A stretch of DNA of 64,000 nucleotides from Scylla paramamosain (GCF_035594125.1 NC_087190.1:5848001-5912000); one strand, 5' to 3'. Shown: positions 48,058 through 59,522, counted from the stretch's first letter. Notes: generated by a model from the sequence alone, not told the origin. Numbers and translations: made by a program.

Positions 48058-49323
48058 TCAAAAAACAAACCAGTTAGAAGATACAGCGTAGCATCGATAT
48101 AAGAGGGTTTTTATAGCATTAATCTTAAACGATCGAGGGATGAGAGATAAATAATTAATCCCCAAATCTGTGAAAGTTGGTCTGCGGTAAACTGCAGTAT
48201 GTAGATGGTTGTTATTACGAGTCACAAATGCATCCAGAAACGGGATAAAATTATTGTTTTCTGTGTCACACGTTAATTCAATATTAGGGTGTTTGGAGTT
48301 TAAATACATAACTTAGAAATTTAGGGATGTGTTAAGAGTGTGTAAATAGAAGAAAGGGGTCATCAACATATCTTCTGTAAAACATAGATATAAATTCACT
48401 TAGGACATTCGTTTAACCACTTGGTTTCATGACAAAAAAAAATAAAAAAAACATTAACAAGAGTGGGGCCAAGGCAAGAACCCATAGCCACACCGCCAAT
48501 TTGGACATATAGTTTATTGTTGAAAAAGAAGGGAGAGTCTTTAATTGCCAAGGCTAATATTTTCTTTTTTTTTCTATTATAATTAAGGTGTCATGGTTCT
48601 TAAATAGTTCACCACAAATGATTTGAATGGTTTCATCAAGGGGAATATTAGCGAAAAGTGACTTAATATCAAAACTAGCCATGGCAGTATTATAAGGTTC
48701 TAATTTATTCATTTCTTTAACGAAATCAAGAGATTTTTTTAAGTTAAACTTATTTGATGTTAGTGGTTCTAGTATGTGCACGAAATATTTAGCTAATTAA
48801 TAATTAAGTGTGTTAATGGTGCTGAGAATGGGTCTAATAGGGTTGCCGACTTTGTGAGTTTTCGGAAGGAAATAAATGATGCCTGCAGACGAGCCACTTG
48901 TGAAAAGGTGGTTAAAAATATCTTTAGTGATAACCTTCAGTTTAAGATGTCTCAGAAGTTTAGCTAGCTTGTCTTCAAATTTGGTAATGTAATGGAAAGA
49001 TTATCTTTAATTAATTCAAACTTAGAACAATCACTTAAAATTTATTAAACTTCCATGCGGTAATCTTTTTTATTCATAACAACTGTGCCACGGCACTTGT
49101 CTGGTTTAGCGATAATAATGAAGTCATCGGATTTTAATTTAATTAGAGAATCATACAGAGCTTGTGGTAATTTCAGTAAAGAACGTTTAACTGTGTTGAA
49201 ATCTTGGAATGAGAAGTGAGCAACTGAAGAGATGTCCTTAATTAAAATTCCCCATTCCTTGGGGTTATATGGCGGGTATTTAAATGTACTGATGAAATGT
49301 TCGAAGGCAAGGAAAAGACTCAC
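48058..49323 (-). pseudogene. Penelope-like reverse transcriptase
   Basis: Three frames: 49323-49045 (N-terminal, with the PDK/TVVMNKKDY block), 48781-48554 (FDIKSLFANIPL, RT motif with the first catalytic Asp) and 48309-48058 (RT C-terminus, FLDAFVTR and YRRPTFTDLG). Between them, sequences resembling YFLPKTHKVGNPIRPILST and MGSCLGPTLVNVF can be read on the minus strand around 48900-48450. The YVDD box region near 48370 is damaged, so the enzyme is inactive. The same segment of another copy lies in LINE-A15. Confidence 0.75.
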
Positions 49324-49366
49324 GAAGTTAATTCACTGCTTACCTCATCTATAACTCGGAACCTGT

Positions 49367-49615
<249 letters not shown>

Positions 49616-49844
49616 ATTGACAAAAAAAAACACCAAAAAACACACTAATTTTTTTCTAACATTGTACATATTAAAATTCAGTTCTATATCATACTGATAA
49701 ATAAACTCTATATATGTACATATACTTAAAAAAAATGTAAAAGTAGTCAAGCCTGACCCGTTAATTTCCTGTACAATACAAGTTAACACAGGCTTTGTGC
49801 AACCGGACCAATCTGTATCAGCATAACCTCAACAAGTGCCTGTT

Positions 49845-50180
49845 CTTCAGTAACAGAACGTGTCAAAATCTTTCAAAATCTAACTTCCCTAGTGACTTCT
49901 GGCACCTAGCCAAAAAATCTCCAATAACGTTGCTTTTTCATCTTTCTCTCCTTTATTTCAAACAGATGGCACCACCGCTATCTCATGTACTTCTAAAGCT
50001 GAACTCTTTCCTCAAACCTTTGTTAAAAACTCTACTTTGGATGATTCAGGACTTGTTGCTCCCTGTCCTCCACCCTCCAACTACTTCATGCTACCTATTA
50101 AAATCCTTCGCAGTGGTTTTCCTTGCCCTCGCAGGCCTAAACCCTCGGAAAGCTTATGGACCTGATGGGGTCCCTCCTAT
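49845..50180 (+). mobile_element. LINE-A fragment A14, interrupted by A15
   Basis: Plus-strand linker and first RT segment ([37 protein letters not shown]). It ends exactly where the poly(T) end of LINE-A15 begins, so A15 inserted into it. No continuation of A14 was found on the far side. Confidence 0.85.
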
Positions 50181-50867
50181 TTTTTTTTATGTTGGAGGGA
50201 CACTGACCAAGGGCAACAAAAATCCAATAAAAAAAATGCCCACTGAAATGCCAGTCCCAGAAAAGGGCCCAAAGCGGTAGTCAAAAATTAAAGGATAGGT
50301 GTCTTGAAACCTTCCTCTTGAAGGAATTCAAGTCATAGGAAGGTGAAAATACAGAAGAAGGCAGGGAGTTCCAGAGTTTACCAGAGAAAGGGATGAACGA
50401 TTGAGAATACTGGTTAACTCTTGCCTTAGAGAGGTGAACAGAATAGGAATGAGAGAAAGAAGAAAGTCTTGTGCAGCGAGGCCGCAGGAGGAAGGGAGGC
50501 ATGCATGTAGCAAGATCAGAAGAGCAGTTAGCATGAAAATAGCGGTAGAAGACAGCTAGAGATGCAACATTGCGGTTATGATAGAGGGGCTGAAGACAGT
50601 CCGTTAGAGGAGAGGAGTTGATGAGACGAAAAGCTTTTTATTCCACCCTGTCTAGAAGAGCAGTATGAGTGGAACCTCCCAGACATATGAAACATACTCC
50701 ATACATGGACGGATAAGGCCCTTGTAGAGAGTTAACAGCTAGGGGGGGGGGTGAGAAAAACTAGCGGAGACGTCTCAGAATACCTAATTTCATAGAAGCT
50801 GTTTTAGCTTGAGATGAGATGTGAAGTTTCCAGTTCAGATTATAAGTAAAGGACAGACCGAGGATGT

Positions 50868-51425
50868 TCAGTGTAGAAGAGGGGGACAGTTGAGTGTCAT
50901 TGAAGAAGAGGGGATAATTGTCTGGAAGGTTATGTCGAGTTGATAGATGGAGGAATTGAGTTTTTGAGGCATTGAACAATACCAAGTTTGCTCTCCCCAA
51001 TCAGAAATTTTAGAAAGATCAGAAGTCGGGCGCTCTGTGGCTTCCCTACGTGAAATGTTTACTTCCTGAAGGGTTGGACGTCCATGAAAAGACGTAGAAA
51101 AGTGCAGGGTGGTATCATCAGCATAGGAGTGGATAGGACAAGAAGTTTCGTTTAGAAGAATATTAATGAATAAAAAGAAGAGAGTGGGTGATAGCACGGA
51201 ACCCTGAGGAACACCACTGTTAATAGATTTAGGAGAAGAACAGTGACCGTCTACCACAGCAGCAATAGAACGGTCAGAAAGGAAACTTGAGATGAAGTTA
51301 CAGAGAGAAGGATAGAAGCTGTAGGAGGGTACTTTGGAAATCAAAGCTTTGTGCCAGACTCTATCAAAAGCTTTTGATATGTCCAAGGCAACAGCAAAAG
51401 TTTCACCAAAATCTCTAAAAGAGGA
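50868..51425 (-). pseudogene. LINE-A15 reverse transcriptase core
   Basis: About 185 LINE-derived codons with [30 protein letters not shown] and YADD. A one-base loss near 50998 (SDWGEQ in place of SDWGRANL) shifts the frame. The first seven or so codons of the longer frame come from the Penelope-like insert (NYLQQF), creating a chimeric N-terminus. Remaining C-terminal sequence is in other frames down to 50281. Confidence 0.82.
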
Positions 51426-51776
51426 AAACTGCTGTAGGTAATTCATTATTATTACGAGTTACCATTTCATCCAAAAAACGTGATAGAACAATTGTTTTCT
51501 GTGTCACATGTGAATTCAGTATTAGTATTGTAGCTAAGTATTAGTAGTATTAGTAGCTAAGAAATTTAGGAATGTGTTGAGAGTGAATAAAAGAAAGATG
51601 TCATCAACGTATCTCCTGAAAAAAATAAATAAATAAATAGATAAATAATCAAGTTTAAATTCACTACAGCATTCATTTAACCAACTAATTTCGTGGTGAA
51701 ATAAGAAAGGATTGGCACTGACAAAGACACCAACCCACGTAATAAATGAAGAAAGAATGACGAGAATGAAGAGAAT
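51426..51776 (-). mobile_element. Penelope-like RT fragment inserted in LINE-A15
   Basis: Removing this stretch restores the LINE codons (CTAAAAGAGGATGACCAAGA). On the minus strand it encodes RRYVDDIFLLFTLNTF and HHEISWLNECC, the active-site region of a Penelope-like RT, and it matches the 48240-48430 part of the element at 47.2-49.3 kb. It carries neither end of that element. Confidence 0.75.
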
Positions 51777-52196
51777 GACCAAGACTCAGTAAGGAAAGCC
51801 AGAAGATCATCAGTAGAGCGGCCTTTATGGAACCCATAATGGCGATCAGAGAGAAGGTTGTAAAGTGATAGATGTTTAAGAATCTTCCTGTTGAGCATTG
51901 ATTAAAAAACTTAAGATAGGCAGGAAATAAAAGCAATAGGACGGTAGTATGAGGGATTAGAACGGTCACCCTTTTTAGGAACGGGCTGAATGTAGGCAAA
52001 CTTCCAGCAAGAAGGAAAGGTAGATGTTGACTGACAGAGCTGAAAGAGTTTAACTAGGCAAGGTGCAAACACGGATGGACAGTTTCGGAGAACAATAGGA
52101 GGGACCCCATCAGGTCCATAAGCCTTCTGAGAGTTTAGGCCAGCAAGGGGATGGAAAACATCATTGCGAAGAATTTTAATAGGTTGCATGAAGTAG

Positions 52197-53566
52197 TCAG
52201 AGGGTGGAGGAGAGAGAGGAACAAGCCCAGAATCGTCCAAATGCGAAGAGTTCAGCTTTAGAAATAGATGTGTTAGCACTGGTGCCATCTGGTTGAAATA
52301 AAGAAGCGAAAGAAGAAGAAGCAAAGTTATTGGAGATATTTTTGGCTAGATACCAGAAGTCACGAGGGAAGTTAGATCTTGAAAGGTTATGACACTTTCT
52401 GTTAATGAAGGAATTTTTGGCTAGTTGGAAAACAGGCTTGGCATAGTTCCGGGCAGAAATATAAAGTGTATGAGATTCTGGTGATGGAAGGCTTAAGTAC
52501 TTTTTGTGGGCCACCTCTCTATAATGTATAGCACGAGAACAAGCTGTGTTAAACCAAGGTTTGGAAGGTTTAGGTCGAGAAAAAGAGTGAGGAATGTACG
52601 TCTCCATGCCAGATACTATCACCTCTGTTATGCGCTCAGCACACAAAGACGGGTCTCTGACACGGAAGCAGTAGTCAGTCCCAGGAAAATCATCAAAATA
52701 CCTCCTCAGGTCCCCCCAACTAGCAGAGGCAAAACGCCAGAGGCACCTTTGCTTAGGGGAATCCTGAGGAGGGATTGGAGCGATAGGACAAGATACAGAT
52801 ACGAGATTGTGATCGGAGGAGCCCAACGGAGAAGAAAGGGTGACAGCATAAACAGAAGGATTAGAGGTCAGGAAAAGGTAAAAAATGTTGGGCGTATCTC
52901 CAAGACGGTCAGGAATACGAGTAGTGTTGCACCAATTACTCTAGGTCGTGGAGGGTAGAAAGTTGAAGGCCAGTTCACCAGGATGGTCAGTGAAACTAGA
53001 GGAAAGCCAAAGCTGGTGGTGAACACTGAAATCTCCAAGAATGGAGATCTCTGCAAAAGGGAAGAGGGTCAGAATGTGCTCCACTTTGGAAGTTAAGTAT
53101 TCAAAGAATTTCTTATAGTCAGAGAAGTTAGGAGAGAGGTATACAGCACAGATAAATTCAGTTTGAGAGTGACTCTGTAGTTGTAGCCAGATGGTGGAAA
53201 ACTCGGAAGATTCAAAAGCGTGGGCACGAGAGCAGGTTAAGTCATTGCGCACATAATGCAACATCCAGCTTTGGATCGAAAATGAAGATAGAGAAAGAAG
53301 GAGGGAACAGAAAAGGGGCTACTGTCAGTTGCCTCAGACACCTGAGTTTCAGTGAGGAAAAGAAGATGAGGTTTAGAAGAGGAGAGGTGGTGTTCTACAG
53401 AATGAAAATTAGATCTTAGACTGCGAATGTTGCAGAAGTTAATGAAGAGAAAGTTGAGGGGGCTGTCAAGACACTTACGGTCATCGACAGAAAGGCAGTC
53501 CGACCTGGGGACATTTATGGTCCCCTCCCCTGATGGGGATTCCGAGGCTGGTGTAGGAGTCGCCAT
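52197..53566 (-). pseudogene. LINE-A15 endonuclease and linker, frameshifted
   Basis: ATG at 53566 opens the usual N-terminus with NFCNIRSL and LTETQV. A small deletion at about 53262 shifts the frame. The 53264-52941 frame holds GDFSVHH (catalytic Asn of DFN changed to Ser). The 52826-52197 frame holds [12 protein letters not shown] sequence and the linker ([20 protein letters not shown]) up to a 30-bp loss near ISKAELF. Inactive. Confidence 0.82.
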
Positions 53567-54286
53567 GATAATTTTGAAGTTTCTGAGTGAAGGGTGTGTG
53601 TGTTATTAGGTGCTCGTAGTTTTGTGTGGAGGAAGACAGTAGAGGGCAGGCTGTAACTGCCCCCTTGTGTTGTGAGACACAAAGGAAAACGTTCAGTGAG
53701 GTCACAGCTGGGTTTAATGATAAGTTCACAGCACTCCCTCAACAGTGCTTTAGACCTCACTGGGAGTAATTATCGTTTCGGCAGGTGTTTACTGTCTCAA
53801 TTAAGAGAAGCATAGGGGAAAAAGCACACAAGCTCTCTCTCTCTCTTTCTCTCTCGCACAGCGAGACAGGTTCATCTTCCTCAAATGTCAGTGTCATAGG
53901 GAGAGCTGTGTTCCTGCTGGTGCAGTTGCAACTTACTGAGTTGTAAGTATGAATGAGTGAACGAGTGTCGGGCGAGTGTCAGTTGTTTTTGCACGACTTG
54001 CTCATAAAAGTTAAAACTGCCTAAGGGAGAGTGAGTCTATGACCGTCATCCTCATGAATAAATAAAGATCTTATTTTTTTTCAAATATTCAAAATAACTT
54101 ACTTGCACGTTGTACTCCAACCCTTCCTCTCTCACATTATAACGTAATATTTTTACAGGCACCAAGTTTTTTCAAAGGCAGCGTGATGAAGGTGCACATA
54201 TCACGTTTGTACCTACTTTGCAGCGTCAGAGCATAGAGAACGGAGGTGTACATCTCACTTATTAAGCCTAAATTTCACGAAAAACA

Positions 54287-55410
54287 ATGGCATCCAAGCG
54301 GAATAGAACAGCTCCAGCGTGGACGTACATGGAACAGACGTCTGACGTCGTTGTGTGCTTGGTGTGTAAAGATAAGCTGAAGTACAGTGGAAGTACATCG
54401 AACATGATGAAACACCTGGGCACCTGACATCGCATTGAATATGTGGAGTTCAGGGAGGATGCAGATATGGAAATTGCTGCCAAACACCCCAGACCATCCA
54501 CCTCTACTCAACCAACACTGATCGAGGCCATCACTAGGGCTCAGCCCTATAAGAATGACTCGAATAAAAAGAAAGAACTTGACGCTCTGGTTGTAAGGAT
54601 GATAGTGGAAGACTTACAACCACTATGTTGTTGAAGACAAGGGGTTCAAGAGATCAGTAAATGGACTCAACTCCAGATATGACTTGCCAAGCCGCAGAGA
54701 AATAGGTAGGACTCTTACATTTTATTTACAATAGAGAGGTAGAGATAGTCCGTCAAGAGCTGGAGGAAGCTAAACGTATTGCTTTAACAACAGACATGTT
54801 ATGGACATCCCAACAAACAAAAGCATTTATCACAGTGACAGCTCACTACATATCCCTAGAGTGGGCCCTCAAGTCTGCTATGGTTGATACTGTTTGTATG
54901 ATTGAGTCCCATACAACAAACAATATTGCAGAAGAGATAAAACTTGTCTACAATAAATGGAACATTTTAGATAAAATTTACTCCATAGTGACTGACAATG
55001 CTGCTAACATGACAGCAGCAATAAAACAAATGAATGTTCGCCACATCCTGTGCTTTGCACACACTGAATCTAGTTGTTCAGGACTCCATTAAGAACACTG
55101 AGGATGTTCAGAAGCTAAAAAGAAGAAAAAAAAATAAAACAATTGTAATTTTTCCATCACAGCGTGAAGGCTTCTGATAAGCTCATGTAGGTGCAAGAGC
55201 AGCACAAACAGCCTCAAAAAAAAAAAAAAAAAAAAAACTTATTCAGGATGTAGAAACTAGATGGAATTCTACACACTACATGATGGAACGATATTTAGAG
55301 CAACGTGACCACGTGACATACACTCTCTGCTATCTGGGAAAAACTAATATGTGTCTTTTTAACGAGGAGCTTGTAATAATCACTGTCAGTATTCTACATG
55401 AGTCCTGGAA
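54287..55410 (+). pseudogene. hAT transposase, ZBED1-like
   Basis: ATG at 54287 opens MASKRNRTAPAWTYMEQTSD, then a BED zinc finger (CLVCKDKLKYSGSTSNMMKH, with a stop before the last His). The next frames read KHPRPSTSTQPTLIEAITRA, EEAKRIALTTDMLWTSQQTK (first catalytic Asp region: TTDMWTS), ALKSAMVDTVCMIESHTTNN and IYSIVTDNAANMTAAIKQM (second Asp region), then a frame near 55225-55310 with DVETRWNSTHYMMERYLEQR. That is the normal order of hAT transposases related to ZBED1. The C-terminal dimerisation region is missing after 55410. Stops at about 54427, 54632 and 55090 and a poly(A) run near 55220 disable it. Confidence 0.78.
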
Positions 55411-55425
55411 CCGCTATACACTAGT

Positions 55426-55522
55426 GGTAACCGTCTGAGCAACGAGCTGGCGGCTCCAAGACTTGGTGCTCACAACACGCTCTCTAAACGATTCCCCACG
55501 GAACCGATTCCGTAACCGGCTC
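55426..55522 (+). repeat. direct repeat flanking a CR1 piece, left copy
   Basis: GTAACCGTCTGAGCAACGAG to GATTCCGTAACCGG. It matches 55819-55915 at roughly 75 percent by eye. Confidence 0.65.
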
Positions 55523-55819
55523 TTAGGATCAGCAACCAGGGTAGAACAAAAAATAATGGGTTCAAGCTTGAAAAATTTAGGTTTAGGAAGGAGATAGGAA
55601 AAAATTGGTTCTCAAATAGAGTGGTAGATGAGTGGAACGGACTCAGTAATCATGTAGTTAGTGCTAGGACACTAGAGAGCTTTAAGAGAAGATTAGACAA
55701 GTTTATGGATGGGGATAACAGATGGAAATAGGTAGGAGTGTTTCATACAGGGACTGCCACGTGTAAGCCTGGTCGCTTCTTGCAGCTTCCCTTATTTCTT
55801 ATGTTCTTATGTTCTTATG
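55523..55819 (+). mobile_element. CR1-type LINE 3' end (C2)
   Basis: A heavily 5'-truncated piece starting at TCTTAGGATCAGCAACCAGG. It encodes the last residues (NNGFKLEKFRF, NWFSNRVVDEWNGLSNHVV, FKRRLDKFMD) and ends in exactly three TTCTTATG octamers (55796-55819). Confidence 0.88.
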
Positions 55820-55915
55820 ATAACCGTCCGAGCAGCGCGCCGGCGGTTCCAAGACTGGTACCGGTCCCGCGCGCTCTACACGATTCTCCGCGGAACAGAT
55901 TCCGATGGATCCGCC
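55819..55915 (+). repeat. direct repeat flanking a CR1 piece, right copy
   Basis: ATAACCGTCCGAGCAGCGCG to AGATTCCGATGGATCC. Partner of 55426-55522. Confidence 0.65.
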
Positions 55916-55971
55916 AGCGCAAGGAATCGATTCCGTGAATACCTGAATTATCGGTTCCTGCCCATCACTAA

Positions 55972-56091
55972 TAATCAATGTGTGCAGAACACACACTGGT
56001 GAGGCGCGCGGGTGGTGGGTAGTTTACATCTGTGCTGTCTGAAAAGTAACGGGGAAGCGGGTGTGTCCGCTCTAAAGCGCGGACGCAGGTA
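55972..56091. other. short spacer, unassigned
   Basis: G/C-richer sequence between the hAT right end and the inverted CR1 copy. Confidence 0.35.
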
Positions 56092-56467
56092 CATAAGAAC
56101 ATAAGAAATAAGGGAAGCTGCAAGAAGCGACCAGGCTTACACGTGGCAGTCCCTGTATGAAACACACCTACCTATTTCCATCTGCTATCCCCATCCATAA
56201 ACTTGTCTAATCTTCTCTTAAAGCTCTCTAGTGTCCTAGCACTAACTACATGATTACTGAGTCCGTTCCACTCATCTACCACTCTATTTGAGAACCAATT
56301 TTTTCCTATCTCCTTCCTAAACCTAAATTTTTCAAGCTTGAACCCGTTATTTCTTGTTCTACACTGGTTGCTGATCCTAAGAATTTTGCTTACATCTCCC
56401 TTGTTATAACCCTTATACCACTTAAAGACTTCTATCAGGTCCCCTCTTAACCTACGTCTCTCTAGAG

Positions 56468-57355
56468 CAGGGGTGGGGAACGTCCGGCCTCCGGGCCGTA
56501 TAAGGCCCCCAAGACAATTTGATCAGGCCCGCAAGGCAGTTCATAAATGCTATTTCATATCTCATGAATGAATAATATATAATGTAATTTTATTATGTGC
56601 TGGCTGCAGGTTATTTAAATTCAATTAATTATCTATGAACTCGGCAGTTTAGCAGCGTCATACCCTTGAATATAATTATATTTCTTGATTTTTTATTTTG
56701 TGACTGTTTTTCTTTGCACTGCTAGCGTCAGCTAAGAGCAGTAACACTGTGCATTTCCCCACTCTGCAAGAACAAAATCCTTCTACAACGGATGAATATG
56801 CTGGTGAGTGTGCGAAACTAATTGAGGCATTTAGTGAAAGGTTCAAGGACGTGAAAAGTAAACAACAGGAGTTGAACATCTTCGCTACACCATTTAATGT
56901 GGAACCAGCTGATGTGCCTGATAACCTGCAACACGAAATAATTCAGCTGCAAAGCGATGATGAGCTGAAAGCTAGGTACAACAACCTCTCACTGCTTGAG
57001 TTCTACAGACGTTACGTAAGTGCTGATGATTTTCCTATTTTGAGGAGACATGCACTGAAATATGCATCTGTGTTCGGAACGACTTACTGCTGCGAGCAGT
57101 TCTTCTCAAAACTTACCCTGGCAAAGAGTAGACTGCGCTCCAGACTGACCGATGCAAACCTGGAAAACCAGTTGCGAGTAGCATCATCAACAGTACCACC
57201 TAACATCACGCGCCTCGCCAAAGAGAAGCAGTTCCAGCCGTCACATTAGAGGTGAGTTAAATGAGTGAAAAAATAATTGATAACTTTTTATGGCCCGCGA
57301 ATTATATTAAAAATATCTAAATGGCCCTTGACAGAACGAAAGTTCCCCACCCCTG
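56468..57355 (+). mobile_element. internally deleted hAT element, 888 bp
   Basis: Perfect 14-bp inverted ends CAGGGGTGGGGAAC / GTTCCCCACCCCTG and an 8-bp target duplication CTCTAGAG at 56460-56467 and 57356-57363. It keeps only the C-terminal part of its transposase. Confidence 0.93.
56749..57249 (+). pseudogene. hAT transposase C-terminus, GTF2IRD2/Charlie-like
   Basis: A 166-codon open frame covering the end of a hAT transposase: CAKLIEAFSERFKDVKSKQQ, FATPFNVEPADVPDNLQHEI, FYRRYVSADDFPILRRHALK and the dimerisation region SVFGTTYCCEQFFSKLTLAK then SRLRSRLTDANLENQLRVA. This matches the C-termini of the host proteins GTF2IRD2 and SCAND3 that derive from Charlie-type hATs. The N-terminal zinc finger and catalytic domain are missing because of the internal deletion. 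The frame is uninterrupted, which suggests the insertion is fairly young or was moved by an active relative. It is non-autonomous. Confidence 0.85.
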
Positions 57356-57818
57356 CTCTAGAGAATGTAAATTTAACCGCTTCAACCTCGCTTCGTAAGG
57401 AATACTCCTCATCCCCTGTATCCTTTTAGTCATTCTCCTCTGTACTGATTCTAATAGACCTATATCTTTCCTGTAATGTGGGGACCAGAACTGCACAGCG
57501 TAGTCTAGATGAGGTCTGACCAGCGCCAAGTATAACTTTAATATTACTTCCGGCCTTCTACTTTTAACACTCCTAAAAATGAATCCTAGTACCCTATTTG
57601 CCTTGTTTCTGGCTTCTATGCATTGTTTCCCTAGACGGAGTTCATAGCTAACTATAACTCCTAAATCTTTCTCGTACCCTGTACCTACCAGAGTTTGGGT
57701 GTTTAATGTGTACCTATTGTGTGGGTTTCCTCTACCTACGCTAAGCACTTTGCATTTATTGATATTAAATTGCATTTGCCATCTATCCGTCCATTCATTC
57801 ATTCTATCTAAGTCTGTC

Positions 57819-57919
57819 TGCAAGGCGATGGCATCCGCTTCTGACCTAATTAATCTACCTATCTTTGTGTCATAGATAGGTAGATTAATTAGGTCAGAAG
57901 CGGATGCCATCGCCTTGCA
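57819..57919. repeat. perfect 46-bp inverted repeat, 9-base loop
   Basis: 57819-57864 and 57874-57919 are exact reverse complements. The arms are CR1 coding sequence, and the hairpin forms the truncated 5' boundary of C3. Confidence 0.96.
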
Positions 57920-58060
57920 TCGTAGTGCCCGCGCCGTCTGGAACAAGCCTTGGATGATTGTTAGTTAGATCACGCAGTTTCCCTCCGAGACAGTGAAAGT
58001 TTACATTGTATTGCATAATGTGGAGTGTCTCGAAAGGGTGTTTCTTCGCCATGGTTACCA

Positions 58061-58868
<808 letters not shown>

Positions 58869-58869
58869 C

Positions 58870-59320
58870 GATAGAAGGAACTCCTCTCTTCTGACTGACT
58901 CTCTTCAGCCTCTCTCTCATCGCCGCAATGTTGCATCTCTAGCTGTCTTCTACCGCTATTTTCATGCTAACTGCTCTTCTGATCTTGCTAACTGCATGCC
59001 TCCCCTCCTCCCGCGGCCTCGCTGCACAGGACTTTCTTCTTTTGTCTCACTCCTATTCTGTCCATCTCTCTAATTCAAAAGTTAACCAGTATTCTCAATC
59101 ATTCATCCCTTACTCTGGTAAACTCTGGAACTCCCAGCCAGCTTCTGTATTTCCACCTTCCTATGACTTGAATTCCTTCAAGAGGAAGGTTTCAAGACAC
59201 TTATCCTTCAATTTTTGACTACCGCTTTGGACCCTTTTCTGGGACTGGCATCTCAGTGGGCTTTTTTTTTTGTTTTTTTGGATTTTAGTTGCCCTTGGCC
59301 AGTGTCCTGCATAAAAAAAG
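58870..59320 (+). mobile_element. LINE-A fragment A16, 3' end
   Basis: C-terminal ORF portion from [20 protein letters not shown] to FKRKVSRHLS, then the 3' UTR (TTGCCCTTGGCCAGTGTCC) and a short A-rich tail. 5' truncated. Confidence 0.9.
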
Positions 59321-59324
59321 AAAA

Positions 59325-59495
59325 TAAAAAAAATTCTGGATCAGTGGGGTCAGTAGCCCCTTACTTTACATCAAATTAATTAATCAATATATTAATATAC
59401 CAACGATCTCATATTTAGCACTTAAGGTTTTGTTATGGTTCTTCCCATTTCCTTTTTTCATGTGTACTTTATTTTTTTATAATTTTACCATACAA
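59325..59495 (+). mobile_element. I-group LINE 3' UTR fragment
   Basis: Matches the UTR copies at 38.7, 41.9 and 43.2 kb (GGATCAGTGGGGTCAGTAGC; ACCAACGATCTCATATTTAG). It lies about 30 bp upstream of the receptor exon acceptor. Confidence 0.75.
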
Positions 59496-59522
59496 AGCGA
59501 AGGTGTAATTTTTTGCCTCCAG

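Larger units (their letters stand above)
47170..49330 (-). mobile_element. Penelope-like retroelement, decayed
   Basis: Minus-strand remnants follow the order of a Penelope-like element: an N-terminal region (FIIIAKPDKCRGTVVMNKKDY), RT palm (MASFDIKSLFANIPLDETI), the RT C-terminal region (TENNNFIPFLDAFVTR, LHTAVYRRPTFTDLG) and a GIY-YIG endonuclease. These elements form a lineage separate from LINEs and LTR elements. All parts are separated by stops or frameshifts. Confidence 0.8.
50180..53797 (-). mobile_element. LINE-A copy A15, near full length, interrupted
   Basis: From the 3' poly(A) (poly(T) at 50180-50188) through C-terminal domain, RT, linker, endonuclease and 5' leader, as in A8. 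A 351-bp Penelope-like piece interrupts it at 51426-51776. It has the shared stop at 51902-51904 plus a second stop seven bases upstream in the reading direction (Lys to stop). The 5' leader ends near 53797. Confidence 0.92.
53798..55971 (+). mobile_element. BED-finger hAT transposon, decayed, with CR1 insert
   Basis: A BED-type transposase pseudogene (54287 on) is preceded by a clear intron (GTAAGTAT donor at 53943, TTTTTACAG acceptor at 54158) in its 5' UTR. The 3' side ends with GGTTCCTGCCCATCACTA at about 55954-55971, whose complement TAGTGATGGGCAGGAACC is a typical hAT end. The left end was probably removed by LINE-A15, since none is visible. A CR1 3' piece lies within its 3' region. Confidence 0.6.
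56150..57870 (-). pseudogene. CR1-type reverse transcriptase C-terminus, split
   Basis: Part 1 (57870 down to 57364) reads DTKIGRLIRSEADAIALQTD, LVRPHLDYAVQFWSPHYRKD, LLESVQRRMTKRIQG and RLKRLNLHSLE. Part 2 (56467 down to about 56190) continues RRRLRGDLIEVFKWYKGYNK, ILRISNQCRTRNNGFKLEKF, then NWFSNRVVDEWNGLSNHVVS. Removing the hAT and one copy of its 8-bp duplication restores a frame, so CR1 was largely intact here when the hAT arrived. It is 5' truncated at the polymerase active site; no start exists. Confidence 0.85.
56092..57919 (-). mobile_element. CR1-type LINE 3' part (C3), interrupted by a hAT
   Basis: The 3' end with the TTCTTATG octamers is at 56095-56112 (seen as CATAAGAA). It runs on the minus strand to the RT active-site region near 57870. 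An 888-bp hAT derivative splits it between the NLHSLE and RRLRGDL codons. The 5' end folds back on itself in a 46-bp perfect hairpin (57819-57919). Confidence 0.87.
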
